From NCBI RefSeq assembly GCF_007829815.1, contig NZ_VIWT01000001.1, positions 3,867,501 through 3,931,500 on the forward strand: 64,000 nucleotides of DNA. The letters are read 5' to 3'. Made by a program: the position numbers and the translations under genes. Under the pieces are notes generated by a model. The model did not search any database. It was given only the letters and a program-made list of their open reading frames with translations, and had not been told where the DNA came from. The DNA comes from Kitasatospora viridis. Its GTDB lineage: Bacteria > Actinomycetota > Actinomycetes > Streptomycetales > Streptomycetaceae. Positions 62,002 to 64,000 of this stretch are shown one piece after another. Position 1 is the first letter of the stretch. Each line of letters begins with the position of its first letter.

Positions 62002-62904
62002 ATGGCGGTCATCGAGGTCGAGCGGTTGCACAAGCGGTACGGGCGGTTCACGGCGGTGGACGAGGTGTCCTTCGAGGTCGGCGAGGGCGAGGTCTTCGGG
62101 ATCCTCGGGCCGAACGGCGCGGGCAAGACCACCACCGTCGAGTGCCTCTCCGGGCTGCGCGCGCCGGACGGCGGGCGGATCTCGGTGCTCGGGCTGGACC
62201 CGGTGCGGCAGCGGGAGGACCTGCGGCAGGTGCTCGGCGTGCAGTTGCAGCAGGCCGGGCTGCCGGACCGGCTCAAGGTGCGCGAGGCGCTGGAGCTGTA
62301 CGCGTCCTTCTACCGCCGGCCCGCCGATCCGGTGGAGCTGATGCACCGTCTGGGGCTGGCCGAGAAGGCCGGCGAGCGGTACAAGCGGCTCTCCGGCGGG
62401 CAGCAGCAGCGGCTGGCGATCGCCCTCGCGCTGATCGGCAACCCCGAGGTGGTGATCCTGGACGAGCTCACCACCGGGCTCGACCCGCACGCCCGGCGCA
62501 CCGTCTGGGAGTTGGTCGAGCAGGTGCGGGCGAGCGGGGTCACGGTGCTGCTGGTCACCCACTTCATGGAGGAGGCCGAGCGGCTCTGCGACCGGGTGGC
62601 GCTGATCGACCGGGGCCGGGTGGTCGCGGTGGACACCCCGGCCGGGCTGGCCGCCCGCGCCGGGCAGCAGCAGCGGATGCGGTTCCGGCCCTCCGGTCCG
62701 CTGGACGAGGAGCTGCTGCGGGCGCTGCCCGAGGTGGCGGGGCTGGTCTGGCACGGCCCGGTGGTGGAGATCACCGGCACCGGGAACCTGGTGCAGGTGG
62801 TCACCGCGCAGCTGGCGCGCCGTCAGATCATCGCCGCCGACCTGCGGGTGGACCAGGCCAGCCTGGACGACGCGTTCGTCGCCCTCACCGGCGGGCGGGA
62901 GTGA
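62002..62904 (+). CDS. ABC transporter ATP-binding protein
   Basis: A 300-aa ATPase of the DrrA/CcmA-type export family. Walker A GPNGAGKTT (about 36-44), Q-loop VQLQQAG, signature LSGGQQQR, Walker B VVILDE and switch His in VTHFMEE are complete. The roughly 80-residue C-terminal extension fits drug/lipid exporters. ATG 62002 follows GGAAGGGGG; GTG 61996 is an alternative. Followed by its permease. Confidence 0.94.
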   Translation: MAVIEVERLHKRYGRFTAVDEVSFEVGEGEVFGILGPNGAGKTTTVECLSGLRAPDGGRISVLGLDPVRQREDLRQVLGVQLQQAGLPDRLKVREALELYASFYRRPADPVELMHRLGLAEKAGERYKRLSGGQQQRLAIALALIGNPEVVILDELTTGLDPHARRTVWELVEQVRASGVTVLLVTHFMEEAERLCDRVALIDRGRVVAVDTPAGLAARAGQQQRMRFRPSGPLDEELLRALPEVAGLVWHGPVVEITGTGNLVQVVTAQLARRQIIAADLRVDQASLDDAFVALTGGRE

Positions 62905-63005
62905 CCGTGGCCCCGCAGCCGTCCGGTCGAGCCGGTTCCCGGTCCGTCCTCCGATCCCAGCCCGCCGCCCGTTCCCTGCCCGTCCTCCGTTCCAAGGAGC
63001 GCCCC

Positions 63006-63755
63006 GTGTCCCTCACCTTCGGCCTGCCGCGCGGCGGCCTGCGCACCCTCACCACCACCCAGGCCCGGCTGCTGCTGCGCGAGCCGGTCGCGCTGATCTG
63101 GCTGGGCGTGCCGGTGCTGCTGGTGGTGGTCTTCGGCAACATCCCGTCCTTCCTGCACCCCACCGCCGCGCTCGGCGGCAAGCGGGTGATCGACGTCTAC
63201 GTGCCGACCCTGGCCGCGATGGTCCCGCTGTTCCTGGCCTGCACCGCGCTGCCGATGACCATGGCCGCCTGGCGTGAGAAGGACGTGCTGCGCCGGCTCT
63301 CCGTCAGCCCCGTGCCGGCGGCCGGGATGCTGGCCGGGCTGGTCGCGGTGATCGCCGCGCTGGCCGCCGCCGGGGTGGCGGTGATCACGGCGATCGGCAT
63401 GCTGGCCTTCGGCGTCGCGCTGCCGGGCGGCGCGGTCGCGGTGCTCGGCTCCTTCGTGCTCGGCTCGGCGGCGGTGCTCGCGCTCGGCCTGGTGATCGCC
63501 GCCCGGGCCCGCACCGGCGCCGCGGCCAGCGGGTTCGGGGTGCCGCTGATGGTGCTCAACTTCTTCGCCAGCGGCCTCTACATCCCGGTCGAGGAGCTGC
63601 CGCGGTGGCTGCAGCAGGTGTGCGAGGTGATCCCGTTCGGCGCGGTGACCGCCGCCTGGGCCGGCCGGGGCCCGCTCTGGCAGCATCTGCTGGTACTGGC
63701 CGGTTGGACGGTGCTCGGCAGCGTGGTCGCCGCCCGCACCTTCCGCTGGGAGTGA
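63006..63755 (+). CDS. ABC-2 type permease
   Basis: A 249-aa permease with six predicted transmembrane segments and the ABC-2 motif AAWREKDVLRRLSVSPV in the cytoplasmic loop. GTG 63006 follows AAGGAG at 7 nt and is preferred over the GTG at 62901 that overlaps the ATPase stop; the latter would add a 35-residue Arg/Ser-rich leader. It forms an exporter with the preceding ATPase. Confidence 0.9.
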   Translation: MSLTFGLPRGGLRTLTTTQARLLLREPVALIWLGVPVLLVVVFGNIPSFLHPTAALGGKRVIDVYVPTLAAMVPLFLACTALPMTMAAWREKDVLRRLSVSPVPAAGMLAGLVAVIAALAAAGVAVITAIGMLAFGVALPGGAVAVLGSFVLGSAAVLALGLVIAARARTGAAASGFGVPLMVLNFFASGLYIPVEELPRWLQQVCEVIPFGAVTAAWAGRGPLWQHLLVLAGWTVLGSVVAARTFRWE

Positions 63756-63782
63756 GTACGGGTCGGCGGGGGAGGACGGGAG

Positions 63783-64000
63783 ATGGTCACCGTGCAGCAG
63801 GGCGATCGAGCGGCCGAGCGGCCGGACGGCACCGAGGGGCGATCGGTCCGGGTCCAGCGCTATCTGCCCTACGCGGGGCTGGCCTTCTCGACGGTGCTCG
63901 CGTTCGGCCTCGGCCCGGGCAGCTCGACCCGCTACCGGGTGGCGGTGCTGGCGGTCTCCGGGCTCGCCGCGCTCTGGCAGTGGCTGATGGCCGTCCCGGT
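63783..64000 (+). CDS. N-terminus of a membrane protein, possibly a sensor histidine kinase (cut by window edge)
   Basis: ATG 63783 behind GGAGGACGGGAG. The first 72 residues have a charged start and at least one transmembrane segment (about 30-48, YAGLAFSTVLAFGLG). In Streptomyces this kind of ABC exporter is often followed by a LuxR-type two-component pair whose kinase starts like this; that is inference from position. Confidence 0.55.
   Translation, partial: MVTVQQGDRAAERPDGTEGRSVRVQRYLPYAGLAFSTVLAFGLGPGSSTRYRVAVLAVSGLAALWQWLMAVP

Overview
The window is very GC-rich (roughly 73% by eye), with strong G/C third-position bias, many GTG/TTG starts, frequent 4-nt stop/start overlaps and long antisense open frames. 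Together with mmpB, accE, DUF397/DUF5753/DUF6879 genes and a draRK-type pair, this points to a chromosome of Streptomyces or a close relative such as Kitasatospora. No rRNA, tRNA, CRISPR, insertion sequence or phage gene was seen.

Region 1 (1-14955, minus strand) is one end of a biosynthetic cluster that continues past the left edge. In transcription order it holds a KASIII-like synthase, an FkbH-type glyceryl-ACP synthase, a stand-alone ACP, a lipoyl-less E2-type acyltransferase, a PHBH-fold flavoprotein, a fully reducing PKS module (KS-AT-DH-ER-KR-ACP, methylmalonyl-type AT) and a second PKS (KS-KR-ACP) with no acyltransferase domain. KASIII + FkbH + ACP + E2 is the signature set for a glycerol-derived tetronate ring. 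The first five genes overlap or nearly so and should be co-translated.

Region 2 (15300-26910) is accessory. It has an HD phosphohydrolase, a lipoprotein divergent from a TetR regulator with a perfect operator-like palindrome between them, a MerR-methyltransferase fusion, two broken DUF5753/DUF397/DUF6879 loci, an alpha/beta hydrolase, an NmrA-like protein divergent from a MarR regulator, and several small membrane proteins.

Region 3 (26960-43750) is conserved core: phosphosugar mutase, purine nucleoside phosphorylase, LpdA-type quinone reductase, DeoR regulator, the acyl-CoA carboxylase set (accA2, maf, mmpB, accE, pccB) with divergent birA, adenylate cyclase, a GGDEF protein and fdhD. The carboxylase makes methylmalonyl-CoA, which the cluster's AT motif suggests it uses.

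Region 4 (43750-53020) is histidine catabolism: hutH, an RpiR-type regulator, then the overlapping operon hutU - M20 amidohydrolase - hutF - hutI, ended by a 24-bp terminator stem. Operator-like palindromes lie at the hutH start and before hutU.

Region 5 (53020-64000) holds a Uma2-family gene, a POT peptide transporter, a draRK-like two-component pair, gtrA, purK-purE, a membrane dipeptidase, a CoA-binding protein and an ABC exporter followed by the start of a membrane protein that runs off the right edge.
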